Shown piece after piece: positions 26,301-34,094 of a stretch of DNA of 64,000 bases. The stretch spans positions 1,178,001 to 1,242,000 of the forward strand of contig NZ_JACHYH010000001.1 in the NCBI RefSeq assembly GCF_014192715.1, written 5' to 3'. The stretch comes from Luteibacter sp. Sphag1AF. Lineage in GTDB: Bacteria; Pseudomonadota; Gammaproteobacteria; Xanthomonadales; Rhodanobacteraceae. A program made the translations under genes and the position numbers. Within the stretch, counting starts at the first letter, position 1, and the number at the start of each line of letters is the position of its first letter. The notes below the pieces were generated by a model. The model ran no database searches and was not told the origin of the DNA. It was given only the letters and a program-made list of their open reading frames with translations.

Positions 26301-29300
26301 ACTTGTAGACACCGGAGTCCTGCTTGGTCAGCACCGACACGTAGCGGGTTTCCACAATAGCCTGCTTCATGCCATTGAGGTCGATCTTCTTCGCCTTCGG
26401 ATCAATGGCGATGAGGTTGACGGTGCGTTTTGCGTCGCGCGCCACGTAGTCGAGGTTGTCTGCCGCGCGGTAACCGACCAGCCAGTCGTTGGACGACACC
26501 ATGCCCTGGGTTGCCGCAGCGACACCACGGCCTCCATCGGCTTCATAGGCCTTGGCCAGGAAGTACAGCTGGTAGGTGGCGTCGGCGTACTTGGTCAGGT
26601 CCAGGCGGAATTCCGCATGGCCCTTGTCGTCGGTAGTGGCATCTTCCAGCGATTCCTCGAAGCCTTCCTTCGCGCGGCGCACGTCGTAGAAGTGATAGTC
26701 GCGGTAGCTGCGGAATGCCGGATACGCAGGACGCAGCGTCAGCGAACCTTCCACACGGCGATTGGCCGCTGGCGTGCCGAAGAGGTTCTGCACATCCACC
26801 AGCGCTTTCAGGTCCGCCGGCTTGACCCAGCCTTCGGCTACCTGATCGGACAGGCGTGCCACGACCTTCATGCGGTCGGGCTGAAATTCCTTCACCTGCA
26901 CCGTGGTGCTGCCGATCTGCGACGCCGGCTTGCCGTCCTTCGCGATGTAGAGATTGACCGTCCAGTTGCCGGTCGGCGCGGTCTCCGCCGGGGTGTAGCT
27001 CAGTTCCGCAAACCCGGATTCATCCATGGACACCGGCTGCTGTCGCACGGCGGTGCCGCGCGGATCGACGATTTCGGCGACCAGCGGCATGCCTGCCACG
27101 CTGCGCGTCCAACTGGACGCACGCACGATCATGCCAATGTGGAAAAGATCGCCCGGGCGGTAGATGCCACGGTCGGAGAACAGATACGCGGACAACTGGC
27201 CCTGGCTGCGCGCGTTGGGTTCGCCACCGATATCGAAGCGCGAGTAGTCCAGCACGCGGTCGTAGGCGCCCAGCGGCAGGAAGGACAAGTCCTCGCCCTG
27301 ACGCACCACATACATCTCCGGCGTTTTCTCCTTGTCGAAACCCTTGAGGCTGGAGAAATGCACCGTGCCGTCCGCGCCAGTGGTCTGGGTGAACAGCGTG
27401 CTGCCGTTCTTCGCGATCACGGACACCGTGGCCCCGGAGACCGGCGAGCCCGTGCGGATGGATTGCACGAACACATCCTGACTGCCATCGACAGAGCGCT
27501 TGGCGAGCACGCCCAGGTCGGTGATGACAACCAGGCGGTCGTCGGTTGGCCAATCGCCGGTATAGCGGTTGGACGACGAACCTTCCTCGTCGTCACCGTC
27601 GCCTTCTTCGTCGCCATTGGCCTGACTGCTGCTGTCCGCCGAAGCGGCGACTTCTTCCGGCGTGCCGCCTGCCTGCTGCGCGGCGAGTTCACGGTCGACT
27701 TTTGCTTTTTCAGCGGCGGCTTTCTTTTCGGCTTTTTCGTCGTAACCACTCAGGCGCAGCAGGAACACGCCGCGCTTGCCGGACGCGAGGTATTTGCCCA
27801 GATCCACACCTTCGTAATGCGCCTTGCCCGGCGCGTCGGTGGGGAAGGAAATCTTCTGCTCGAAGCGGTCAACGATGTGGTCGGAGGTCAGGCCATACAT
27901 CTGCGGACGCGTCGTCGTGCCGCTGTTCATCGACACAAGATGCTGCAACTGGTCCGGCTGCACGCGACCGATTTCAAGCGTCATGCCCGGCATGTTGCGG
28001 GAAACGACCGAGATGCGCCTGGACCCGCTCATCGACAGCAGCGAACCATCCGCCATGAAGCGGAGCAGCTTCGGATAGTCCGGAACCGTCAGCGTCTGCG
28101 CGTGCGGCGCGCCCATGATGTAGCCACCAAACGACGTCAGGCCCTTTTCGACGCGAACATACACGCGCTGACCGGGCTGCGCCTGGTAACGGATGCTCTG
28201 CATCTGGGAATAGGCGTTTTCCGTCGGCACCACATCGAGCTTGAGGATAGTGGAGCGACGCAACACGTCGTCGCTGACCTGGGAGTCGGACCAGGGGTAA
28301 TAGCCATCGTCACCACCACCGGAACCATTCGGGCCGGTGGCGGGCAGAAGCCAGGCATGCACTTTCTTCGCAAGATCGCTGTCGCTGACGGCACCGGTGG
28401 CGTTGAGCACCATCACCTGCTCGGGCTCGAAACGCGCGTTGTCGACCAGCGTGGCCGAAATCTCCGAGATGCTCAGGCTGTAGAGGCCAGGCACGCGCAC
28501 GGAGGTGGTCAGTTCCTTCGGCGTGCCATCACCGCCGCGCGAGCTGCGCAGGCCTGAATCAAGCGACACGCCCACGGCGCCGTCGTCACGCGGGAGGTCC
28601 AGCGGCTGGGTATGCACGAACGCATTGAGGCGACGCTCGTCGTAGGTGACGCTGAATTTCAGATCATCCTGCGGCTTGCCTGCGCGGTTGAGCATGCTGG
28701 CGTGCACGCGCTTCTCGAACTGCGCGGCGTCCACCGGGTAGTTGAAGCCGACCTGCACGATCGCCTTCTTCATGGTGGGATTTTCGGGGTCCTGGTAGAA
28801 CTCGCCACGCACGATGCGCGCGGTGAACGCGGCCGTGTCGAACGTGAACTTGTCCGAATTCATCGGCACGTGCGGCGCAAACACCTTCGCCTTGTCGAAA
28901 GAGACCTCGACGTGACGGCCCACGGGCCAATCCTCGGCCGGCACGAACTTCAGGGTGCGGTCGTCTTCCCACGTCCACTGGCCCCCCAGCTTCGGGTTCA
29001 TGACGATGCCTTCGGTCACGGGCTTTTGCAGGCTTTCAATGCGCGCTGCCGAACCGGAGAAGCGGACATACAGCGGATGGATGATGACCGGCGTCTGCTC
29101 GTACGCGCTGGGCGGGGGCGAGGTGACGTCGAAGGTCACCAGGTGGGGCTCAACCGGCCTGGGGCGGTTCTCGTACCAGTGCCAGCCAAACCAGCCACCG
29201 GCCACCAGCACGAACACGGCGGCGATGATGCCCGAGGAACGGACAGGATGCTGGCGAGCCTGGTTGCCTGCGGCTGACACCCAGCCAGGTGCATTCCAGG

Positions 29301-29400
29301 ACATCTGGCCGAATATCGGGCGCAGGATCCGTCCGAGTAACCAGAACAACCCGCGCACGAGGCGCAGGGGCAGCGTGGCGATAAAACGCAGCAGATCCAT
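23341..29400 (-). CDS. yfhM: Bacterial alpha-2-macroglobulin (YfhM-like), inner-membrane anchored
   Basis: A 2019-residue protease trap facing the periplasm. A single membrane helix lies at about 57-73 after a basic 50-residue cytoplasmic segment; there is no lipobox, unlike E. coli YfhM. Many beta domains (MG modules) follow, with a bait region, then the thioester motif CTEQ at 1520-1523 in YCTEQVVSAAMP and the helical thioester-linked domain. Two low-complexity acidic inserts occur: about residues 585-620 (Asp, Glu, Gly, Ser rich) and about 1900-1935. GGAAGGGA precedes the ATG. It is paired with pbpC downstream. Upstream gap 29401-29576 shows nothing I can name. Confidence 0.95.
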   Translation of the reverse strand: MDLLRFIATLPLRLVRGLFWLLGRILRPIFGQMSWNAPGWVSAAGNQARQHPVRSSGIIAAVFVLVAGGWFGWHWYENRPRPVEPHLVTFDVTSPPPSAYEQTPVIIHPLYVRFSGSAARIESLQKPVTEGIVMNPKLGGQWTWEDDRTLKFVPAEDWPVGRHVEVSFDKAKVFAPHVPMNSDKFTFDTAAFTARIVRGEFYQDPENPTMKKAIVQVGFNYPVDAAQFEKRVHASMLNRAGKPQDDLKFSVTYDERRLNAFVHTQPLDLPRDDGAVGVSLDSGLRSSRGGDGTPKELTTSVRVPGLYSLSISEISATLVDNARFEPEQVMVLNATGAVSDSDLAKKVHAWLLPATGPNGSGGGDDGYYPWSDSQVSDDVLRRSTILKLDVVPTENAYSQMQSIRYQAQPGQRVYVRVEKGLTSFGGYIMGAPHAQTLTVPDYPKLLRFMADGSLLSMSGSRRISVVSRNMPGMTLEIGRVQPDQLQHLVSMNSGTTTRPQMYGLTSDHIVDRFEQKISFPTDAPGKAHYEGVDLGKYLASGKRGVFLLRLSGYDEKAEKKAAAEKAKVDRELAAQQAGGTPEEVAASADSSSQANGDEEGDGDDEEGSSSNRYTGDWPTDDRLVVITDLGVLAKRSVDGSQDVFVQSIRTGSPVSGATVSVIAKNGSTLFTQTTGADGTVHFSSLKGFDKEKTPEMYVVRQGEDLSFLPLGAYDRVLDYSRFDIGGEPNARSQGQLSAYLFSDRGIYRPGDLFHIGMIVRASSWTRSVAGMPLVAEIVDPRGTAVRQQPVSMDESGFAELSYTPAETAPTGNWTVNLYIAKDGKPASQIGSTTVQVKEFQPDRMKVVARLSDQVAEGWVKPADLKALVDVQNLFGTPAANRRVEGSLTLRPAYPAFRSYRDYHFYDVRRAKEGFEESLEDATTDDKGHAEFRLDLTKYADATYQLYFLAKAYEADGGRGVAAATQGMVSSNDWLVGYRAADNLDYVARDAKRTVNLIAIDPKAKKIDLNGMKQAIVETRYVSVLTKQDSGVYKYESKARETTVSESALTIPAAGLDVTLPTDKPGNFALVVKNGDGKEVNRVAYSVAGEGNVSRSLERNAELQLTLSKKDYAPGEAVDIAIRAPYAGSGLITIERDKVYAHAWFHADSTSSVQHITVPAGFEGNGYINVQYIRDPSSDEIFMSPLSFGVVPFSVNRDARRNAINVESPALVKPGEEVTFHVTAPTPTRMVVFAIDEGILQVARYKLGDPLDFFFRKRMLEVGTSQILDLIIPDIEKVMSMAAPGGDADGGIGRQLNPFKRKRDKPVAYWSGIVDVDGSKDLSYRVPDYFNGKLRVMAISVSPDKIGTFEGSTTVRGDFVLSPNVPTTVAPGDEVEVSVGVANNLTGLGGKEVPVSVQLKTGPQLQVVGDASQKLSLGEMREGVAIFRVRATDTLGSGNFTFTASYGDKSAKQSVDLSVRPASPYMSQMSFGKVDAHGKADVTDVRSMYDAYARRDVSLSTVPVVLARGLAAYLVDFQHYCTEQVVSAAMPALILGKRPEFGHINPALTADGTPVTDPVAALFDTLHGRQNGQGGFGLWVATPDTDAFVTDYATHYLIEARERGVAVPQDMLESANGALRQIAADDSGNTLDSLRERAYAIYLLTRQGNVTTNDLASVQRRLDEVLPKAWHGDLAAAWLAASFKLLHQDQQANALIADLQKQLVRTNSDEPYNYARYYDPVIRDATTLYILARHFPERAKSLPPQVVQNLVGPLGKGHYNTLSSGMLILALDAWASQAADDVNQLAINEVAANGALKAIGSAAGVTQQGHWSPSAARLRLVNDSANTAWYGVAQSGYDRKAPMTALKQGLEVTRDYTDTNGKSLGTVTVGQEIDVHVRIRTTDNASQSVAITDLLPGGFEPVINPPPVADDSSTADASSPDDSEGASESEDDGAPAPTPTWRSPIGQPGSSWALEYADIREDRVVIYGVANSNVQEFVYRIKATNAGKFIIPPAFGEALYDRQVQARSVGGTYMNVERKK

Positions 29401-29576
29401 AGTCCCTTCCGATCCTTACTGTCTTGGCCGTGTACGCTCGCGCCGTCCTGCGGAGCGGGCCGCGGACGGACGGTGAGTCTGATTGTTGATCCCCATCAAA
29501 GCCTGCCACCCAGTCGTGGCACGAGGGCGCCGGAATTCTGACACAGTGCTGGCAGCATCACCGTGCGCGAATGCGC

Positions 29577-29825
29577 TTAACGCTCGATCGGCGAAAGTGT
29601 GGCCCGGGTAGGTGCATACCCACACGCCTTGGCGTTGGCCACGCGCTGCTCAGCCGTCATGTCGGCCGTTGCCAGACGTGCCCGGCATTCATCGTAGGAC
29701 TCTCCCGGCGGGCGCATGAGGAAGTACACGAGCAGCACCAGCGCCACGATGGTCAGCGCAATCCACGGTAGCCAGCCCACGAGGCGTGCGGCCAGAGTGG
29801 GCTCGGGAATGCGGTAGGGGCTCAT
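29577..29825 (-). CDS. Small single-pass membrane protein, unknown
   Basis: An 82-residue protein with one membrane helix at about 16-36 (WLPWIALTIVALVLLVYFLM) and a small C-terminal domain containing two Cys (YDECRARLATADM and NAKACGY), spaced like a disulfide-stabilised helical hairpin. Its ATG overlaps the histidine kinase stop by 4 bases (ATGA), so it is translationally coupled to that kinase. It may be an accessory of the kinase or an unrelated envelope protein. I do not recognise a family. Confidence 0.7.
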   Translation of the reverse strand: MSPYRIPEPTLAARLVGWLPWIALTIVALVLLVYFLMRPPGESYDECRARLATADMTAEQRVANAKACGYAPTRATLSPIER

Positions 29826-31000
29826 GCGCCGCAGGGTACCCGAAAGGTGAAGCGCGTGAGTTCAGGGCTGGACGCCACGTCCAGCGTGCCGCCGTGGGCG
29901 CGCGCAATTTCCGAGGCGATGTACAGGCCAAGCCCGAGTCCCGGCTGCGGACGGCTGGTTCCCTTGCGCGAGAACGGCTGGAACATCCGGGCCAGCAGGT
30001 GCGGCGGAATGACCCTGCCACCATTGGACACCGACAGCACGAACTGGCTGCCGATGACACTCGCATCCACTCGCACGGGCAGCTCGGGATCGCCATGAGC
30101 GAGCGCATTGTTGAGCAGGTTGGACAGAAGCTGCGCCACCCGTCGCGGATCGCAGGTCACCGGCCGGTCGATGGCGATGTTGACGTCCAGCGCGCGCGCC
30201 GGGTGGCTGGCCTGACTCTCTTCGACCACGTGCCTCAGGTCGTCGGCCAGGTCGTGGCTGGCCCGGAGTGCCAGCGGAATGCCTCCGCCCAGACGGCCAC
30301 GGGCGAAGTCCAGCACGTTGTCGATCAGATCAGACATGCGGTCGCAGCTGCGGCGCATGGCTGACACCGTACGCCGGGCACGGGCATCCAGAGCCATGGC
30401 TTCCAGTGATTCGGTGCCAAGACGGATGGCATGCAGCGGACTGCGCAGATCATGTCCCACCACGGCAATGAACTGCTCGCGCAGGACGGCAACCGAGTGC
30501 GCATCGGCCAGGGCCGTGTCGCTGGCCTGAAGGCGTTCTTCCAGGTCCAGCTGGGTGGCGATCAATTGCGCCAGCAGGGTCACGGTCGGCACGACGACCT
30601 TTTCATCCAGCGACAGCGGGCGCGGATCAAGGGCGCACAGGGTGCCGAAAAAGGTGCCGTCGACACGTACGATGGGAATGGAGATATAGCTTTCAAACCC
30701 ATAGCGCCTGGGCGTGGGATGCCCGGCGAACTCCGGCATGACGCTCGCGTGTCCGAAGATCACGGGCTGGCGATGCTGGCGGATTTCGTTGCAGATGGTG
30801 GACTGGAGGTCCAGCGCTTCGCCGGGTTTCAGTCCGAACTCGATGTTGTCCTTGACGGCGCAGGCCACCCAGGATTGTTCGGTCACGCGCGCCACAGCCG
30901 CGAATCGCATGCCCGTGGTATGCGCCACCACTTCCAGAATGGCAGGAACCGCAGCAATGCGAGCCACTGCCTCGATATCTTGCGCTATGCCCGGTTCCAT
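29822..31000 (-). CDS. GAF-domain sensor histidine kinase
   Basis: A 392-residue soluble kinase. A GAF domain (about 20-160, with AVKDNIEFGLKPGEALDL, STICNEI and FGTLCALDPRP) is followed by a short coiled coil, HisKA with H183 in VVGHDLRSPLHAI, and HATPase (NLLNNALAHG, FSRKG, PGLGLGLYIASEIA). The D box is unusual (SVSNGG in place of DxGxG), which may weaken nucleotide binding. AAGGGG sits just upstream of the ATG. It is divergent from the PAS/HWE kinase and overlaps the small membrane protein. No cognate regulator is adjacent. Confidence 0.9.
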   Translation of the reverse strand: MEPGIAQDIEAVARIAAVPAILEVVAHTTGMRFAAVARVTEQSWVACAVKDNIEFGLKPGEALDLQSTICNEIRQHRQPVIFGHASVMPEFAGHPTPRRYGFESYISIPIVRVDGTFFGTLCALDPRPLSLDEKVVVPTVTLLAQLIATQLDLEERLQASDTALADAHSVAVLREQFIAVVGHDLRSPLHAIRLGTESLEAMALDARARRTVSAMRRSCDRMSDLIDNVLDFARGRLGGGIPLALRASHDLADDLRHVVEESQASHPARALDVNIAIDRPVTCDPRRVAQLLSNLLNNALAHGDPELPVRVDASVIGSQFVLSVSNGGRVIPPHLLARMFQPFSRKGTSRPQPGLGLGLYIASEIARAHGGTLDVASSPELTRFTFRVPCGA

Positions 31001-31167
31001 TGCCCCTTCACGCCCACCTGTTTCGACCCTGTCAGCATAGCGGTTTGCACCGTGGTACAGGCAGCGACAAATATGAGCGTCCGCTTGTGCACAGGCTGCA
31101 CAGCGGCGCTAGGATAAGGTTCGACGCCCGGGTCTGGGGATCGGGGCTGCATCGTCAGGGTGAATCC

Positions 31168-32190
31168 ATGAACGAAGACGCCGGAAGCCACTTTCCCAGC
31201 GCAGCCGGTATCCGTGACACGGAGCTTCGGGAATTGGCCGACTTCGCGCCCGTGATGATCTGGCGAGCGGGCAAGGACAAGCGGTGCGACTGGTTCAATC
31301 AGTCCTGGCTGCGGTTCACCGGCCGCAGCATGGACGAGGAACTTGGCTATGGCTGGGCCGAAGGCGTGCACCCGGATGACCTGGACCGCTGCGTCGACAC
31401 CTACAACGCCTCCTTCGATGCCCGCCAGCCCTTCTCCATGGAGTACCGGTTGCGCCGCGCCGATGGCGAATACGTCTGGCTGCTGGACAACGGCACGCCC
31501 TTCAGCCGGAACGGCGAGTTCGCCGGCTACATGGGCAGCTGCGTGGACGTCTCCCATCATCGGGAGTCCACCCGCGCCCAGCGCATTCTTATCAACGAGC
31601 TCAACCATCGGGTGAAGAACACCCTGGCCATCGTGCAGGCGATGGCGAGCCAGACCTTCCGCAGCGAGCGGCAGCCCGACGATTCGCTGTCGATCTTCGA
31701 GGCGCGCCTCCGGGCGATGGCCGATGCGCACGATCTGCTGGTGGCCCGCTCGTGGGAGGACCTTCCCCTGCAACGCATTATCGAGGCCGCGGTAGCGCCT
31801 CACGATCCGGGTGGCGCGCGGGTCGTAACGCACGGCCCCAATGTCATGCTGCGGCCGGAAACGGCCGTGTCCGTGGCGATGGCCTTGCATGAGCTATTCA
31901 CCAACGCGACCAAGTACGGCGCGCTGTCCAACGCGGTCGGCACGGTCACTGTGTCCTGGACGATTGATGATGCCTCGCCGCCCATCCTGACGGTGAACTG
32001 GAAGGAGCGCGGCGGCCCACCCGTGATCGCACCCACCCAGCGGGGGTTTGGTACCCGCTTCATCGAACGGGTGCTGGCTAACCAGGTGGGCGGGACGGCC
32101 GAAGTCCGCTTCGCCCCGGACGGCCTGGAGTGCCGGTTTGAAGCGCCCATCGTGCCGCGCCACAGTGGCGCACGACGCCGGCGCGCGTGA
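31168..32190 (+). CDS. PAS-domain HWE-family histidine kinase
   Basis: A 340-residue soluble kinase. PAS (about 20-135, FAPVMIWRAGKDKRCDWFNQSWL and EYRLRRADGEYVWLLDNG) precedes an HWE-type dimerisation domain with H147 in LNHRVKNTLAIVQ and an ATPase domain with ELFTNATKYGALS and the WxE motif in VNWKERGG that names the family. The HWE family includes blue-light receptors, but this PAS lacks the LOV Cys signature GRNCRFLQ. ATG 31168 is chosen for AGGGTGA upstream and the start of PAS; the longer frame from 31000 has a low-complexity leader. No partner regulator lies next to it. Confidence 0.9.
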   Translation: MNEDAGSHFPSAAGIRDTELRELADFAPVMIWRAGKDKRCDWFNQSWLRFTGRSMDEELGYGWAEGVHPDDLDRCVDTYNASFDARQPFSMEYRLRRADGEYVWLLDNGTPFSRNGEFAGYMGSCVDVSHHRESTRAQRILINELNHRVKNTLAIVQAMASQTFRSERQPDDSLSIFEARLRAMADAHDLLVARSWEDLPLQRIIEAAVAPHDPGGARVVTHGPNVMLRPETAVSVAMALHELFTNATKYGALSNAVGTVTVSWTIDDASPPILTVNWKERGGPPVIAPTQRGFGTRFIERVLANQVGGTAEVRFAPDGLECRFEAPIVPRHSGARRRRA

Positions 32191-32242
32191 GTTTTTCTGC
32201 ATCCGCTGCCCGTTGGCTGGGGCATGCTCGGGAGTGAGGATC

Positions 32243-32300
32243 AAAAAAAGAAAAATTATTTCTGATCCCATGTCGATTCGCGGTCCTCTCGTTCGACGTC
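32243..32300 (+). promoter_or_regulatory. ECF42-like promoter with A-rich upstream element
   Basis: TGTCGA at 32271-32276 and CGAC at 32294-32297, 17 bases apart, match the promoter reported for ECF42-group sigma factors (TGTCGA at -35, CGA or CGT type at -10). An A-rich tract, 32243-32261, lies where an UP element would sit and is strikingly AT-rich for this genome. It precedes the DGPF operon whose last gene encodes the sigma factor, suggesting autoregulation. Confidence 0.7.
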
Positions 32301-32355
32301 ATGACGAGAACGCGGATTTCCCGCGTCCTGCCACCGACCTTCAAGGAGCAAAAAC

Positions 32356-32772
32356 ATGCGATTCATGGTGATCGTCAAAGCCAGTCCCGATACCGAAGCG
32401 GGCGTCATGCCCAGCACTGACCTGCTGACGCAGATGGGCCATTACAACGAGTCGCTGGTAAAGGCCGGCATCCTTCTGGCGGCCGATGGCTTGCACCCTT
32501 CGTCGCGGGGTGCCCGCGTCCGCTTCAGCGGCAGCCAGCGCGAAGTGATCGACGGGCCGTTTGCTGAAGCGAAGGAACTGATCTGCGGCTTCTGGATGAT
32601 CCAGGTGGGCTCGATGGCCGAGGCCATTGAATGGGTCAAGCGCTGCCCGATGGACGACTCGGTCCTCGAAATCCGCCAGGTCTTTGAGCCGGAGGAGTTC
32701 GGCAACGAATTCACGCCCGAAGCCCGCGAGCAGGAAGAGCGCATCCGCGTCCACCTGTCTGCCCAGCACTGA
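32356..32772 (+). CDS. DGPF/YCII-domain protein, first gene of the ECF42 operon
   Basis: A 138-residue single-domain YCII-related protein of ferredoxin-like fold. The family hallmark DGPFAEAKELICGFWMI gives the DGPF name; the N-terminal strand MRFMVIVKA and the conserved His-type region H30-Y31 (MGHYNESL) are visible. AAGGAG at 32342-32347 supports the ATG. Proteins of this kind accompany ECF42 sigma factors in many phyla, with unknown biochemical roles, possibly in oxidative or antibiotic-related metabolism. Confidence 0.93.
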   Translation: MRFMVIVKASPDTEAGVMPSTDLLTQMGHYNESLVKAGILLAADGLHPSSRGARVRFSGSQREVIDGPFAEAKELICGFWMIQVGSMAEAIEWVKRCPMDDSVLEIRQVFEPEEFGNEFTPEAREQEERIRVHLSAQH

Positions 32773-32802
32773 CCGCCCCTCACCCACCCAAGGAACACAT
32801 TG

Positions 32803-33237
32803 ATGAAACTCAATCCCTACCTGATGTTCAACGGTAACTGCGAAGAGGCCTTCAACTTCTATCAGAAGGCACTTTCGGGCGAGATCACCATGCTTTCCCG
32901 CTATGGCGACATGCCGCAGGAGGAAGGCGGCGGTGGTGAGGGGCCGGGGCCGATTCCGCCGGAGTTCCTCGACCGGATCATGCACATGCGCATCGTGGTG
33001 AAAGGCCAGACCCTCATGGGCTCCGACGTCCATCCGCGCTTCGGATACAAAGGCATTCAGGGGTGCAGCGTGGCGCTGGGCTTCAACGACGTCGCCGAGG
33101 CCGAGCGCGTCTACAAGGCACTGTCCGAGGGCGGCAAGATCGAGATGCCTTTTGCGCCCACGTTCTGGTCGGAAGGCTTTGGCATGTTTGAAGACAAGTT
33201 TGGCGTGCCCTGGATGGTCAACGGGCCGGAACGCTGA
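32803..33237 (+). CDS. VOC family protein (PhnB-like) of the ECF42 operon
   Basis: A 144-residue VOC-fold protein of the PhnB/3-demethylubiquinone-methyltransferase-like group: LNPYLMFNGNCEEAFNFYQKALSG, MHMRIVVKGQTLMGSD, GFNDVAEAERVYKAL and FWSEGFGMFEDKFGVPWMVNG. These are typical of small enzymes or binding proteins with no proven substrate. ATG 32803 is chosen (AAGGAA 7 bases upstream); a TTG directly before it is in frame. It sits between the two DGPF genes, 30 and 9 bases away, so it belongs to the same operon. Confidence 0.9.
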   Translation: MKLNPYLMFNGNCEEAFNFYQKALSGEITMLSRYGDMPQEEGGGGEGPGPIPPEFLDRIMHMRIVVKGQTLMGSDVHPRFGYKGIQGCSVALGFNDVAEAERVYKALSEGGKIEMPFAPTFWSEGFGMFEDKFGVPWMVNGPER

Positions 33238-33246
33238 GAAGTCCCG

Positions 33247-34017
33247 ATGCGCTTCCTGATTGTTCGCAAGGCAGATGCCGCCACCGAAGCGGGCGAGGCC
33301 CCCAGCCATGAACTGCTGGTGGCCATGGCCCAGCACCACGACACCCTGGCGGCCGAAGGCCGCCTGCACGGTGGCGAAGGCCTGAAAGCCAGCCGGCATG
33401 GCGTCCGGGTCCGCTTTGCGGGCGACGAGATCACGGTGACGGAGGGGCCATTCGCTGAAACCCATGAACTCGTGGCCGGCTTCAGCCTGATTGAAGCCGA
33501 CTCGCTGGATCACGCTACCGAATGGGTGCGCGAATGGCCCATGGCCGATGCCGGCGGCAACGTCTGCATCGACATTCGCAGCGCGGGCTGCCCTGGGGGA
33601 CTTGCCGGCATTGCAGTGACGGACGTGGACGATGACACCTCCACGACACGCTTCGCCATCCTGCTGAAAGCCGACGAAGCCAGCGAGCGGGACGTGAATC
33701 CCGGGAGCGCCGTGCTTTCGGCCATGGAGCGCGCCAATCGGCAGGGCGTCGAGGCGGGCTTCCTGCTGGCTGGCGAAGGTCTCAAATCCAGTGCCAGCGC
33801 CCGGCGTGTCCGCTTCACCCGGGGCGAGGCCACTCTCATCGACGGGCCGTTTGCCGAGATGAAGGAGCTGGTGGCGGGCTTCTGGATCGTGCGGATGGCC
33901 TCCATGGAAGACGCGGTAGCCTGGGTGAAAACCTTCCCCTATCCGCGTCGTGAGTCGGCCACGGTGGAAATCCGTCCGCTGTTCGAACTGGCGGAACTGA
34001 TGGCAACTGCCACCTGA
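33247..34017 (+). CDS. Tandem DGPF/YCII-domain protein
   Basis: A 256-residue fusion of two YCII-related domains, residues about 1-115 and 135-256. Each repeats the same layout: MRFLIV/RFAILLK at the start, GEGLK, RVRF and then EGPFAETHELVAGFSLI or DGPFAEMKELVAGFWIV. The first copy has Glu in place of Asp in the DGPF motif. Two strand-rich units in one chain mimic the dimer formed by single-domain relatives. It starts 9 bases after the VOC gene; a strong hairpin separates it from the sigma factor gene. Confidence 0.92.
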   Translation: MRFLIVRKADAATEAGEAPSHELLVAMAQHHDTLAAEGRLHGGEGLKASRHGVRVRFAGDEITVTEGPFAETHELVAGFSLIEADSLDHATEWVREWPMADAGGNVCIDIRSAGCPGGLAGIAVTDVDDDTSTTRFAILLKADEASERDVNPGSAVLSAMERANRQGVEAGFLLAGEGLKSSASARRVRFTRGEATLIDGPFAEMKELVAGFWIVRMASMEDAVAWVKTFPYPRRESATVEIRPLFELAELMATAT

Positions 34018-34026
34018 CGTGTCACG

Positions 34027-34061
34027 GCAAGGCACGCCGCCTTTGCGGCGGCGTGCCTTGC
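34027..34061 (+). terminator. Strong 15-base-pair hairpin before the sigma factor gene
   Basis: GCAAGGCACGCCGCC (34027-34041) and GGCGGCGTGCCTTGC (34047-34061) pair perfectly around TTTGC. It begins 10 bases after the tandem-DGPF stop and ends 33 bases before the sigma factor ATG. There is no T-run, so it probably partially terminates or stabilises the upstream mRNA, lowering sigma factor output relative to the DGPF proteins. Confidence 0.65.
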
Positions 34062-34094
34062 ACCTGCTCGGTGCCGATGATGTGATCCCCGGTC

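Noticed and set aside
21719-28557. Very long open frames antisense to pbpC and the macroglobulin gene (also opposite the histidine kinases, uvrA2, bglX and the FAD gene)
   Set aside because: They follow the GC-rich third-position bias of the real genes, have Arg/His/Gln-rich composition without domains or ribosome sites, and overlap strong family matches.
31168-31600. LOV photoreceptor domain in the HWE kinase
   Set aside because: The PAS domain lacks the flavin-binding Cys motif (GRNCRFLQ-like).
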